A stretch of DNA of 64,000 nucleotides from Flavobacteriaceae bacterium. GTDB taxonomy: Bacteria > Bacteroidota > Bacteroidia > Flavobacteriales > Flavobacteriaceae. Where the stretch lies: positions 1 through 64,000 of the forward strand of contig CANKLE010000007.1 in assembly GCA_947483075.1 (NCBI GenBank), read 5' to 3'. The notes under the pieces are model-generated. The model saw only the letters and a list, made by a program, of their open reading frames with translations, was not told where the DNA came from and searched no databases. Of this stretch, positions 27,001-34,592 are shown in pieces. Both the position numbers and the translations under genes were made by a program. Each line of letters starts with the position of its first letter. Within the stretch, counting starts at the first letter, position 1.

Positions 27001-27205
27001 GGGATAAATTCTCGATGACCCTGCTTTTCATTTCATGCACCGCCTTGTTGGTAAAGGTAATGGCGAGAATATTTCGGTAGGCATCCGGTTTGCTCGAAGT
27101 CAAAATAATCTTCAGGTACTCTTTTACCAAGGTATAAGTTTTCCCAGATCCGGCAGAAGCGTTGTAAATAGAAAAAGTAGCGGAATTTTTGTTGATGATG
27201 CTCAT
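24035..27205 (-). CDS. addA: AddA-like UvrD-family helicase/exonuclease
   Basis: The 1056-residue SF1A helicase has a C-terminal RecB-type nuclease. Walker A is at the N terminus (NASAGSGKTYTLVKEY). Walker B is DEFQDTSEMQWQN, and motif III/IV residues follow in LLLVGDPKQSIYRWRGG. Motif V is LTIHKAKGLEFPVV. The nuclease core is HEIAA then EVILLDYKTGLPQ near residue 1010. With AddB it should unwind and resect double-strand ends for RecA loading. A structured hairpin lies 33 bp upstream of the ATG and could be in its 5' leader. Confidence 0.92.
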   Translation of the reverse strand: MSIINKNSATFSIYNASAGSGKTYTLVKEYLKIILTSSKPDAYRNILAITFTNKAVHEMKSRVIENLSQFASDTPAESAVDLMEKISEETKLSLPNIHQKAKQIIKHLIHNYAAFDISTIDKFTHKVIRAFAHDLELPVSFEVSLDTENLVTEAVDALIAQAGEDPTLTKLLIDFTMEKTDDDKSWDISREIVDTGKLLVNENNREEIALLKDCSIDQFSDLKVRLNTLCAEIETANQEVAQQLLDSITAMGIELSSFSAGHFPNHIRSILEGKFNPNNKKYYEASDIKILKAAPDAALIEQATPVFLEVLATIYAQFEQRDYYRAFIKNITPLSLLNKVSQELQSIQTEQNILSISEFNALIHREIQNQPAPFIYERLGERYRHFFIDEFQDTSEMQWQNLIPLIDNALCSEELNGERGSLLLVGDPKQSIYRWRGGKAEQFIALSKSKSPFNAQPIVQSLETNYRSYSQIIEFNNELFAFLSTEFAHPDYKELYEKLSRQFTNSKKGGYVSIQFLPEPEQNTPDPNEDNPDKTKQQVMATHDAIQRVLANGFSYQDIAILTRKRSQGVAVAAYLTEQHIPLLSSETLLIDSAPEVQCLLQLLQYINNSNHKEAKAFFLVYLAQHHQDQLPINDFVAQGMACLTEPEFEGWLTQKGMPISFTALRKKSLYESLELLVAQVLRLDKSNAYVQYFLDIALERDVRAQSGIVDFLAFWAKNAEKLSIPSPEGTDAIRILTIHKAKGLEFPVVIMPFADEDYARKPKDKLWLDADEAVFGIPKILVDNNSSVANFGEEAKAIYEQKKEEELLDNINVLYVALTRAEEQLHIISQQVKPKTDGSFPNTMAAFFAKYLSHLGLYNAETSFYDWGATAKQSKPSTIKNVLIPIEPVKQVIRPEKIKIAQREALMWNSPQQEAIAYGNVIHEIAASIITQNDLSIALQKALDSGLISASQLPVVRHSLSQLLQHPDLVAAFEEGNKVWNEQAILQPKAAVVKPDRIVQRPSGEVILLDYKTGLPQPKHEQQLAEYQQALANMGFVVTKKLLVYLGETPNVIHL

Positions 27206-27237
27206 GCCAGGAGGATAAATGTGTAGAAAAATTTGGT

Positions 27238-27326
27238 GCTAGCCCCGATGGCAGTGAAAATCTTTTTGGCGGGCCATGCACAGCGAAGGCAAGCCAAAAA
27301 ATTGCAACGAACAGCGGGAAAAAGCT
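27238..27326 (-). ncRNA. Structured hairpin element between divergent addA and sodA
   Basis: On the minus strand this 89-nt stretch begins AAGCTTTTTCCCGCTG and ends TGCCATCGGGGCTAGC. The ends pair (AGCT..CCCG with CGGG..GCT) around an inner stem (TTTTTTGGC with GCCAAAAAGA). I recognise the bounding words as a dispersed flavobacterial intergenic motif; it may correspond to a described structured-RNA family such as Flavo-1, but I cannot verify this here. It cannot be a shared terminator because both neighbouring genes point away from it. If transcribed toward addA it would form that gene's 5' leader. Confidence 0.5.
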
Positions 27327-27407
27327 TCAAAAAAATATTCTTGAATTGCGGAACTAATTTATCAGAAATATTCCGAAATACCTATTCTTATTCCAAAGTT
27401 AAATGAT

Positions 27408-27415
27408 TAATTTTG
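27408..27415 (+). promoter_or_regulatory. -7 box TAATTTTG upstream of sodA
   Basis: It matches TAnnTTTG and lies 32 bp upstream of the sodA ATG. No good -33 TTG is seen at the expected spacing. Confidence 0.5.
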
Positions 27416-27447
27416 GTAAAAATTTTTAATCTTTAAATCCTATTGTT

Positions 27448-28056
27448 ATGGCTTTTGAACTACCTCAATTACCGTATGCGTATGATGCCTTAGCGCCACA
27501 TATTGATGCGCGCACCATGGAGATCCATCACAGCAAACACCATAATGCGTATACCACCAACCTCAATGCGGCTATTGCCGGAACGGATATGGAAGGCAAA
27601 ACCATTGAGAACATTCTAATTAATTTAGATAAAAATAATGCTGCCGTTCGCAATAACGGAGGCGGTTTTTACAACCATAATTTATTTTGGACTGTCATGT
27701 CTCCAAATGGTGGCGGTTTGCCTACCGGTGATTTGCTTGCCGCAATCGAAGCGAGCTTTGGTGATTTTGCTGAGTTTAAAGCCCGTTTTTCTAAAGCGGG
27801 AGCCACTCAATTTGGCTCTGGTTGGGCTTGGTTGTGTGTGCACAAAGGCGGAAAACTAGACGTATGCGGAACCCCAAACCAAGATTGTCCGTTGATGCCG
27901 GAAGTAGGCTGTGGCGGAACCCCAATTTTGGCAATGGATGTATGGGAACACGCCTATTACTTGAATTACCAAAACCGTCGTCCAGACTACATTGAAGCGT
28001 TTTTTAACGTGATCAACTGGACCGAAGTGGCGCGCAGATATGCGTTAGAAAAATAA
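27448..28056 (+). CDS. sodA: Superoxide dismutase (Mn/Fe family)
   Basis: Cytoplasmic superoxide dismutase of 202 residues. The four metal ligands are present: H27 ([10 protein letters not shown]), H77 (GFYNHNLFW), D164 and H168 ([20 protein letters not shown]). The GGG-containing second-shell region is closer to Mn or cambialistic enzymes than to Fe-only ones, but metal choice cannot be settled by eye. The gene is monocistronic: a -7 box precedes it and an intrinsic terminator follows within 25 bp. Confidence 0.95.
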   Translation: MAFELPQLPYAYDALAPHIDARTMEIHHSKHHNAYTTNLNAAIAGTDMEGKTIENILINLDKNNAAVRNNGGGFYNHNLFWTVMSPNGGGLPTGDLLAAIEASFGDFAEFKARFSKAGATQFGSGWAWLCVHKGGKLDVCGTPNQDCPLMPEVGCGGTPILAMDVWEHAYYLNYQNRRPDYIEAFFNVINWTEVARRYALEK

Positions 28057-28078
28057 GCACCTCGAAGTACAAACAAAA

Positions 28079-28105
28079 AAGGCGATCAAATTGATCGCCT
28101 TTTTT
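28079..28105 (+). terminator. Intrinsic terminator of sodA
   Basis: The palindrome AAGGCGATCAAATTGATCGCCTT is followed by a run of T. It lies 23 bp past the sodA stop codon. Confidence 0.9.
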
Positions 28106-28140
28106 TATGTGAATTAACCTTTATGAAACTTTTTAAAAAT

Positions 28141-28212
28141 AAAAAAGGTGAAATTTCTTTCACCCTTTTTGCCCCAAATCTACCATAAACTTAACCTACT
28201 AATGTTATGGTT
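28141..28212 (-). ncRNA. Candidate small RNA between sodA and purF
   Basis: A complete minus-strand transcription unit without an ORF is visible. A -7 box TATATTTG (28216-28223) with an upstream TTG at 28245-28247 (21-bp gap) precedes about 70 nt. That stretch ends in an intrinsic terminator: a 7-bp stem GGTGAAA/TTTCACC with a GAAA loop and six T residues at 28141-28146. It is independent of purF, whose stop lies upstream at 28296, and convergent with sodA. A conserved small RNA named Rfp18 has been reported in Flavobacteriaceae; whether this is the same cannot be judged here. The transcript start is inferred. Confidence 0.55.
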
Positions 28213-28215
28213 CTC

Positions 28216-28247
28216 CAAATATAATAGAACTAAAACGTTGTAGACAA
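28216..28247 (-). promoter_or_regulatory. Promoter of the candidate small RNA
   Basis: TTG at 28245-28247 and TATATTTG at 28216-28223 on the minus strand, spacing 21 bp (consensus 19-20). No coding sequence follows within reach. Confidence 0.5.
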
Positions 28248-28262
28248 AAATTTTAGACAAAC

Positions 28263-28286
28263 TGCACTTAAAATCGATAAAGTGCA
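28263..28286 (-). terminator. Weak hairpin after purF
   Basis: TGCACTT/AAGTGCA arms with a 10-nt loop lie 10 bp past the purF stop. The tail on the minus strand is GTTTGTC rather than a T run, so termination would be poor; it may only protect the 3' end. Confidence 0.35.
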
Positions 28287-28295
28287 CTTTTTCAA

Positions 28296-30194
28296 TTAAT
28301 AGGCACGTACGTCATTGCCTTCGTAGAAATTAATAAAGGCCCGATTGACCACCCGATTGCCTCCTGGCGTAGGATAATCCCCCGTAAAATACCAATCTCC
28401 TAAGTTTTTTGGGCAAGCTTGGTGTAAATCTTCTACCGTTTGAAAAATAATCTCGACTTGCGCCTGAATATCGCTTGAACTCAACATCTGGGCAATTTTG
28501 GCCGATATTTCTTCGGGCGTAAACGGCGCATAGATTTCTGTTACAAAATTCAAGACCTCGGCATCCATTAAATTTTCTTGGGCTTTGCATTTTTCATAAA
28601 CTGCATCGACCAAGTGATACAAATCGCGTTCTTGCAGCAAAGCCAATGCCGCTTTGAAGGCTACCAAGCCTTCTAATTTGGCCATGTCAATTCCATAACA
28701 ATCGGGATACCGAATTTGGGGCGCCGAAGAAACCACCACGATTTTTTTCGGGTTTAAGCGGTCCATCATTTTGAGGATGCTCATTTTTAAGGTTGTTCCG
28801 CGCACAATGCTGTCGTCAATAATGACCAAATTATCAGTAGGTTTTATTACCCCATAAGTCACGTCATATACGTGGGCAACCAAATCATCCCTACTGCTGT
28901 CTTCGGTAATGAAGGTGCGCAGTTTGGCGTCTTTGATGGCAATTTTTTCTGTACGAATTTTGACCGATAAAATCTCTTCCAATTTTTCTTTGGTCAAGGT
29001 TTTCTGGTTGTCTAAGATGTATTGGTTTTTGCGTTGATTTAAAAAATCTTGGGCCGCTTCGACCATTCCGTAAAACGAGGTTTCGGCCGTATTGGGAATA
29101 TACGAAAACACGGTGTTGTCGGTATCGTTGTCTATGGCTTGGAGTACGGCAGGCAAAACCAGTTTTCCCAGTTCTTTTCGTTCTTGGTAGATTTCGGCAT
29201 CACTCCCGCGTGAAAAGTAAATGCGCTCAAACGAACAGGCTTTTTTAATTACTGGCACAATGATTTCTTGTTCAGAAACTTGTCCGTTTTTTTTGATAAT
29301 CACGGCATGCCCCGGCTGCAATTCTTGCACTTTTTCGAAGGGCACATTAAACACGGTTTGAATAACCGGGCGCTCTGAGGCTACCACCAAAATTTCGTCG
29401 TCGTCATAAAAATAGGCTGGGCGAATGCCTGCAGGATCGCGAAACACAAATGCGTCGCCATGACCAAAAAGTCCGGCCATCGCATAGCCGCCATCCCAAC
29501 CTCTAGAAGCGCGTTTTAGTATTTTGGCAAGGTCTAATTTTTCGGCAATGATTGGTGAAGCTTCTTGCTTGGTCAAGCCGTTATTTTTGCATTCTTGGTA
29601 TAATTCGGTGACTTCGTCATCTAGAAAATGACCTATTTTTTCCATCACCGTAACGGTATCTGCCATCTCTTTGGGATGTTGTCCGAGTTCTACCAAACTG
29701 TTAAACAACTCTTTTACGTTGGTCATATTAAAATTTCCGGCCACAATCAAGTTGCGGTGCATCCAATTGTTTTGACGCAAAAACGGATGCACGCTTTCGA
29801 GGCTGTTTTTTCCGAAAGTACCGTAGCGCACGTGGCCTAAAAACAATTCCCCAATATAAGGCAGGTGTTTTTTTTGTAAATCGACATCCTCAGCAAATTC
29901 GGGATGCGCCAACATTTCTTCGTTAATGCGGTCGTTAATCTGAGCAAATACATCTTGTATGGGTTGGGCGTCGATTGAGCGCACACGGCTGATGTAGCGT
30001 TCGCCAGGCTCGACATCGAGTTTGATCGAAGCAAAACCGGCCCCGTCTTGTCCGCGGTTGTGCTGTTTCTCCATTAGCAAATACATTTTCTGTATTCCGT
30101 AGAATGCAGAGCCGTATTTTTCTTTGTAATAGGCCAATGGTTTTTTTAATCGCAATAGGGCTATCCCACATTCGTGTTTTATGGCATCGCTCAT
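28296..30194 (-). CDS. purF: Amidophosphoribosyltransferase (glutamine PRPP amidotransferase)
   Basis: First committed enzyme of purine synthesis: PRPP plus glutamine to phosphoribosylamine. The N-terminal class II amidotransferase nucleophile is Cys9 (KHECGIALLRL), after a short propeptide that would be removed. NRGQDGAGFASI and GHVRYGTFGKNS are glutaminase motifs. The PRPP loop VIIDDSIVRGTTLK is near residue 440. At 632 residues it is longer than the 500-residue E. coli enzyme, with a Bacteroidota-type insertion and C-terminal extension. It is preceded by a PfkB-family kinase gene on the same strand, from which a terminator separates it. Confidence 0.92.
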   Translation of the reverse strand: MSDAIKHECGIALLRLKKPLAYYKEKYGSAFYGIQKMYLLMEKQHNRGQDGAGFASIKLDVEPGERYISRVRSIDAQPIQDVFAQINDRINEEMLAHPEFAEDVDLQKKHLPYIGELFLGHVRYGTFGKNSLESVHPFLRQNNWMHRNLIVAGNFNMTNVKELFNSLVELGQHPKEMADTVTVMEKIGHFLDDEVTELYQECKNNGLTKQEASPIIAEKLDLAKILKRASRGWDGGYAMAGLFGHGDAFVFRDPAGIRPAYFYDDDEILVVASERPVIQTVFNVPFEKVQELQPGHAVIIKKNGQVSEQEIIVPVIKKACSFERIYFSRGSDAEIYQERKELGKLVLPAVLQAIDNDTDNTVFSYIPNTAETSFYGMVEAAQDFLNQRKNQYILDNQKTLTKEKLEEILSVKIRTEKIAIKDAKLRTFITEDSSRDDLVAHVYDVTYGVIKPTDNLVIIDDSIVRGTTLKMSILKMMDRLNPKKIVVVSSAPQIRYPDCYGIDMAKLEGLVAFKAALALLQERDLYHLVDAVYEKCKAQENLMDAEVLNFVTEIYAPFTPEEISAKIAQMLSSSDIQAQVEIIFQTVEDLHQACPKNLGDWYFTGDYPTPGGNRVVNRAFINFYEGNDVRAY

Positions 30195-30243
30195 GAAAAA
30201 GTGTCTTTTGGTGTTGTAGTTAGGTTGTGTTTGGTCATAAAAA

Positions 30244-30264
30244 ATGCCCCGAATTTCGAGGCAT
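30244..30264 (-). terminator. Intrinsic terminator after the PfkB kinase gene
   Basis: Arms ATGCCCCGA and TTTCGAGGCAT (one mismatch) are followed by six T on the minus strand. It lies 8 bp past the kinase stop codon and ahead of purF. Confidence 0.8.
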
Positions 30265-30271
30265 AAAGGTA

Positions 30272-31195
30272 TTATAATTCTATTTCAAATTGTGTTAAGG
30301 ATTTGAATTGTTTCAAGCGGTTTTGCACTTCGGTAGGCGTCAAGATTTGCATGCGCTCGGTGCCAAATTGCTCTACACAAAAGGAAGCCAAATTGGAGCC
30401 GTGAATAATGGCGCGTTTCATGTTTTCGAACGAAACACTATCGCTTTGTGTAATGTAACCCGAAAAACCACCGGCAAAGGTGTCTCCCGCGCCCGTTGGA
30501 TCGAACACTTCTTCTAGCGGCAAAGCCGGAGCAAAAAACACTTGTTCGTTGTGAAATAACAACGCGCCGTGTTCGCCTTTTTTGATGACCACATATTTAG
30601 GTCCCATTTGGTGTATTTTGGCTGCTGCTTTTACCAACGAATATTCTCCCGATAATTGGCGGGCTTCTTCGTCATTGATTGTAATTACATCTACGCGTTT
30701 GATCACCTCCATCAATTCGGGCAAAGCACAGTCCATCCAAAAATTCATGGTGTCTAAGACCACCAATTTGGGTTTGGCCGTGAGTTGATCCAATACCGAA
30801 CTTTGCACCAACGGATGCAAATTGCCCAACATCACCACGTCTGAATTGGTAAAATTTGCAGGCACTTTGGGATTAAAATCAGCCAACACATTGAGCTCGG
30901 TGATCAAGGTGTCGCGCGAATTTAAATCGTTGTGGTATTTACCGCTCCAAAAAAACGTTTTACCGCCAGGAACTACTTCCAATCCGGTGATGTCAATATT
31001 GCGTTGCGTTAATAAATCTAAATATTCCTGAGGAAAATCATCGCCCACGACCGATACAATAGCCGATTGCACATTAAAATGCGAGGCCGAAAGCCCAATA
31101 AAGGTGGCGGCGCCTCCTAAAATTTTATCTGTTTTCCCAAATGGGGTTTCAATGGCGTCAAAGGCGACTGTTCCTACAATTAAAAGTTTGTTCAT
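30272..31195 (-). CDS. PfkB family carbohydrate/nucleoside kinase
   Basis: Ribokinase-like enzyme of 307 residues. Family signatures are the N-terminal GGAATFIGLSASHF segment and the C-terminal ATP/catalytic motif DPTGAGDTFAGGF with its catalytic Asp. It phosphorylates a sugar or nucleoside; the position beside purF makes a purine-nucleoside or ribose substrate attractive, but the sequence alone does not decide. Cytoplasmic. A TATCTTTG -7-like box lies about 46 bp upstream of the ATG. Confidence 0.85.
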   Translation of the reverse strand: MNKLLIVGTVAFDAIETPFGKTDKILGGAATFIGLSASHFNVQSAIVSVVGDDFPQEYLDLLTQRNIDITGLEVVPGGKTFFWSGKYHNDLNSRDTLITELNVLADFNPKVPANFTNSDVVMLGNLHPLVQSSVLDQLTAKPKLVVLDTMNFWMDCALPELMEVIKRVDVITINDEEARQLSGEYSLVKAAAKIHQMGPKYVVIKKGEHGALLFHNEQVFFAPALPLEEVFDPTGAGDTFAGGFSGYITQSDSVSFENMKRAIIHGSNLASFCVEQFGTERMQILTPTEVQNRLKQFKSLTQFEIEL

Positions 31196-31240
31196 TGCTT
31201 AGCTGTTGTGAGCGGATAAACCCATCTCAAATTTAAGGCG

Positions 31241-31248
31241 CAAAGATA
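31241..31248 (-). promoter_or_regulatory. -7 box TATCTTTG upstream of the PfkB kinase gene
   Basis: Matches TAnnTTTG on the minus strand; the -33 element is not clear. Confidence 0.45.
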
Positions 31249-31299
31249 GGTTTTCTCTGTAAATTAATAAGGAAGAATTAACAATGAATAATTGAAGCT

Positions 31300-31511
31300 C
31301 TCAGCCATTGGCTTTTCGCTTAGAGTGGGAAGTTGGGAGTGGGAAGTGGGAAGATTCTGGCCACGAATGCACGAATATTTTAGATGAGAGATTTAAAGAT
31401 GAGAGACGGTCTGAATTCCGAAGCTTCGGGGCCAAACTGTTACTACAAGACGAAATCTTTCAATCTTTAAATCATTCAATTTTTAAATCTTTAAATCTTT
31501 TTAAAAATGAA
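31300..31511 (+). repeat. Dispersed modular intergenic repeat, copy A
   Basis: The 366-bp spacer 31196-31561 contains, after the kinase promoter region, a word array of GGAAGTGGGAAG type, then the module GCCACGAATGCACGAA (31360-31375), the small palindrome CCGAAGCTTCGG (31418-31429) and CTACAAGACGAAATCTTT near 31443-31460, ending in AAATCTTT-like words. The same ordered modules occur at about 34.4 kb and 61.3 kb. A short ORF crosses it but has no coding character. Confidence 0.75.
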
Positions 31512-31512
31512 A

Positions 31513-31534
31513 AAGCCCCACCGAAGTGAGGCTG
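31513..31534 (-). terminator. Intrinsic terminator of the delta-60 repeat gene
   Basis: AGCC(T)CAC / GTG(G)GGCT with a TTCG loop, followed by a T run on the minus strand, 28 bp past the stop codon. Confidence 0.8.
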
Positions 31535-31561
31535 ATACAACTATATGGTTTTGCTAATTTT

Positions 31562-34213
31562 CTATTCAAACACCACTTTATGCGTTTCGAGCAATTGGTT
31601 GTTGGTGTCATAAATTTTTACCAAATATAAGCCGCTACCGGGCCAGGTTTTGGCAATTTGAGTTTCGGAGCCTTGAAGTGAAGTGTGATATACTTCTTGG
31701 CCTAGCAGGTTTACAACTGTTATTGAAGAAGCCAATTGCGAGCTGCTGCGAACCATAAAATTGGTTGAAACCGGATTTGGATATACGCTAACGGCTTCCT
31801 CTGCCTGGCCAAATTCTGGGTTACTCAAGTTTAGGTTGATGTAGCGGGCCTGTGCCAACACATTGCTATTGCCGTTATAGGCACTTCCGCCAACCAATAA
31901 TTTGCCGTTTTGCAAAAACAATAGGCTATAAATACTGGAAAAATAATAAATGGGGGTGCTCAATACCCCGTTGGCACCAAAGCTGTTATCGAGCGTCCCA
32001 GCTGTAGAATAGCGGGTTATTCCAAACTGGGCATTCAAATTGGTTGCTAACAAAATTTTGCCGTCGGGTTGTTGGGTAATTAAATTGTAAAAATAGCTGT
32101 TTTGTAAATCCAATACCCCATTGTTACCGTAAGAAGTGTCTAACGAACCATCCGTATTGAGCTGAACCAGGCAGCTGTGTCTTTGCCCATTGGTTTCTGT
32201 TACATCACAGTTAACTAAATATTTATTCCCATTGGTAATAAAAAGATCGGTTCCCCAATTTTTGGTTGCACCAGTTGGCGTGCTAATAACTACCCCATTG
32301 CCGCCAAAAGAAGTATCTAAAACACCATTTTGATTCAGTTTTATAGTAGCTACAACCGAAGAATAATTACTTTCTCTGTTTAAAAGAACTCCGGTTATTA
32401 AGACATTATTTAATGCATCAAGACTAACATCATTGGGGTATTCATAATCGATTGTGGAATAATAATTAAAGTTTTTATAAAAAATACCGTTGTCGCCAAA
32501 TGTAGTGTCGAGCGTGCCATCAAGGTTTAAGCGCATAAGTCCATAATAAGAATTGTAAGTTCCGGTTGCGATACTCTCGGCGGAATAATAATCATAGGCA
32601 ATATAAATTTTGCCGTTGAGAACTCGAACGCGATCTATAAAACTTTGACTAATTGTAGGATTGTCTAAAACCAAGAGCCCATTAGTCCCAAAGCTAGTAT
32701 CTACTTGCCCGTCAGCCGTTAGCTTAAAAAGTGAAGAGTTGGAAGCAACTGAATCAAAGCCAACTAAAATTATCTTATCACCCTCTAAGGCAATAGAACC
32801 AAAGGATGGGTTAAATCCAAAATCTGTATTGGACGTATTTGTAACTCCGTTTGCCCCAAATGTGGTGTCGATTGTCCCGTTGGTGTTATACCTTATTAGG
32901 CGAGAATCTTCCGTTAATGCAATAGTTTTTTGGGAAGATTGCTCCAAAAGGGCAATAATTTTTTCATTACTTTGAAGAAGGTGTACATTCACCTCCGATT
33001 CAAAAACCCCAGTTGAACTATATACTAGTTTTTCAATACCTTCGCCCAAAGTGTATCCACCTGTTACTATTTTTCCCGCCGAATTGAGGGCCAAAAAGCG
33101 GGATTTGTCTGATGCGATAGTTTGGGAAACAGTGCCATTCGTTCCAAATGAACTGTCTAATGTGCCATTGGCATTCAACTGTACCAAACCAAAGCCATTG
33201 GTTACTACATTCGCCGACAATAAAATTTTCCCGTTTGATAGCGGCAGTATTCGGCTACAACCATTGGAATAAGATGAAGTTAAATAATTAGGCGTACTAT
33301 AATTATAATAAGTAGTGGCTAAATAACCCGTGGTGGCAAAAGTGGAATCCAAATTACCCGTTGTAGTATAGCGCATTACGAAAAGTTTGTTGGCAGATGA
33401 TCCCGTTACCAGGACTTTTCCATCGGCCTGCAAGGCAATGGCATGAGGATAATGTGTGGCTGTCTGAGCAGATATGGTATACCCAATGGTTGAAAAGGTT
33501 GTGTCAAGAGATCCAACAGCTGTAAATCGGGCCAACATAAGTTGTTGGGAAGTCCCGTTGTAGGCCTGCCCACAAACTACGATTTTACCGTCTGCTTGGA
33601 TTGCTAGGCCCGAAGCATCATTGTTTTGTTGGGCAATGTCTAGTGTGGCTTTGCCGTCAAAATCAAAAAAAGTATCAAAGGAACCATTGGTGTTTAGGGA
33701 AACTAAAGCCAAATCATTGTCGATGCCATTAGAAACCGAGCCTGCCAGCATAATTTTTCCGTTGCTTTTTAGGGCAATGGCATAAATATTCATGGCAATA
33801 TTATTGATACTCACAAGTAGTTTTCCTGTTGCATTAAAACTTGTATCCATACTACCATCAGAATTTACGCGATAGATGGTATTGCCGCCAGCCACCAAAA
33901 TTTTTCCATCGGCTTGCAGCGCGAGAGCTCTTAAATTCCCGAAATTTCGAAATCCGTAATTGTTGAAGGAGGTGTCCAAAAAGCCATCAGGAGTGATTCG
34001 AGACAAACTTCCTATCCTTGAACTTGGATTATTGCTTATAACCAGCAAGTTATCGTCCGGTTGCAATACCGCATTTTTCACATAATCATCTGGTGGGGTT
34101 GTTGCGGTTTGGTTTACCACAATGCCGCCATTGCTGCCAAAAGTAGGGTCTAAACTTTGGGCGTTCATAAAAAAGCTGATACTTAAAAAAACTAAGGAAA
34201 TCGTTTGTTTCAT
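31562..34213 (-). CDS. Delta-60 repeat protein with T9SS type A sorting domain
   Basis: This 883-residue secreted protein has a signal peptide (MKQTISLVFLSISFFMNAQS), at least 13 delta-60 units whose cores read like LDTSFGxNG preceded by LQADGKIL-type strands, and a C-terminal type IX sorting domain (about 810-883, beginning VSVYPNPVSTNF and ending in a YLVKIYD-type strand). The repeats should form beta-propeller or solenoid blades. The CTD implies export by the Por/T9SS machinery and surface attachment or release. Function is unknown; similar proteins are large flavobacterial surface proteins. The ATG at 34213 is used; a GTG lies one codon upstream. It is monocistronic, between two repeat-filled spacers. 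Confidence 0.92.
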   Translation of the reverse strand: MKQTISLVFLSISFFMNAQSLDPTFGSNGGIVVNQTATTPPDDYVKNAVLQPDDNLLVISNNPSSRIGSLSRITPDGFLDTSFNNYGFRNFGNLRALALQADGKILVAGGNTIYRVNSDGSMDTSFNATGKLLVSINNIAMNIYAIALKSNGKIMLAGSVSNGIDNDLALVSLNTNGSFDTFFDFDGKATLDIAQQNNDASGLAIQADGKIVVCGQAYNGTSQQLMLARFTAVGSLDTTFSTIGYTISAQTATHYPHAIALQADGKVLVTGSSANKLFVMRYTTTGNLDSTFATTGYLATTYYNYSTPNYLTSSYSNGCSRILPLSNGKILLSANVVTNGFGLVQLNANGTLDSSFGTNGTVSQTIASDKSRFLALNSAGKIVTGGYTLGEGIEKLVYSSTGVFESEVNVHLLQSNEKIIALLEQSSQKTIALTEDSRLIRYNTNGTIDTTFGANGVTNTSNTDFGFNPSFGSIALEGDKIILVGFDSVASNSSLFKLTADGQVDTSFGTNGLLVLDNPTISQSFIDRVRVLNGKIYIAYDYYSAESIATGTYNSYYGLMRLNLDGTLDTTFGDNGIFYKNFNYYSTIDYEYPNDVSLDALNNVLITGVLLNRESNYSSVVATIKLNQNGVLDTSFGGNGVVISTPTGATKNWGTDLFITNGNKYLVNCDVTETNGQRHSCLVQLNTDGSLDTSYGNNGVLDLQNSYFYNLITQQPDGKILLATNLNAQFGITRYSTAGTLDNSFGANGVLSTPIYYFSSIYSLLFLQNGKLLVGGSAYNGNSNVLAQARYINLNLSNPEFGQAEEAVSVYPNPVSTNFMVRSSSQLASSITVVNLLGQEVYHTSLQGSETQIAKTWPGSGLYLVKIYDTNNQLLETHKVVFE

Positions 34214-34232
34214 CACGTTTTGATTTTTATTT

Positions 34233-34240
34233 CAAACCTA
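34233..34240 (-). promoter_or_regulatory. -7 box TAGGTTTG upstream of the delta-60 gene
   Basis: Matches TAnnTTTG on the minus strand, 20 bp from the ATG; no clear -33 box. Confidence 0.45.
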
Positions 34241-34329
34241 ACTAAAAATTTTATACATTCCTATATTTCGAGAAGGGCTTTTAAATGAGATAAATAACTG
34301 TTCTAAAAAAGTCAACCGAGAACTTACAC

Positions 34330-34550
34330 CCGAAAACACACCCCCAGCCCGGCTCAAGAGGGGAGTTTTATGAAGTATACTAAGAATGGCTGTTTGCTGA
34401 TAGCTTTTAGCACTTAGCCACGAATGCGCGAAATGTTTAATCCCGAATTTTCGGGACCAAACTGTTACTACAAGACGAAATCTTTCAATCATTCAATTTT
34501 TAAATCATTAAATCATCTAAACCGATAACCGATAACCGAAACCCAAAAAC
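34330..34550 (+). repeat. Dispersed modular intergenic repeat, copy B
   Basis: It fills most of the 376-bp gap between the delta-60 gene and the alcohol dehydrogenase gene. The order is ACACACCCCCAGCC..GAGGGGAG (34336-34365), GTATACTAAG (34375-34384), GGCTGTTTGCTGATAGCT (34388-34405), GCCACGAATGCGCGAA (34417-34432), the palindrome CCCGAATTTTCGGG (34443-34456), CAAGACGAAATCTTTC (34471-34486), and CCGATAAC words near 34521-34540. Compared with copy D the CCCCAGCC module lies on the other side, as if two units abutted. Confidence 0.75.
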
Positions 34551-34564
34551 CCGCTAAGTATTCG

Positions 34565-34572
34565 TATTTTTG
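34565..34572 (+). promoter_or_regulatory. -7 box TATTTTTG upstream of the alcohol dehydrogenase gene
   Basis: Matches TAnnTTTG, 20 bp upstream of the ATG. Confidence 0.45.
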
Positions 34573-34592
34573 GGCCACTTAAATAAACGACT

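Noticed and set aside
31308-31529. 73-codon frame in the 31.2-31.6 kb spacer
   Set aside because: It runs through the modular repeat and a terminator; the residues follow the repeat words, not a protein.
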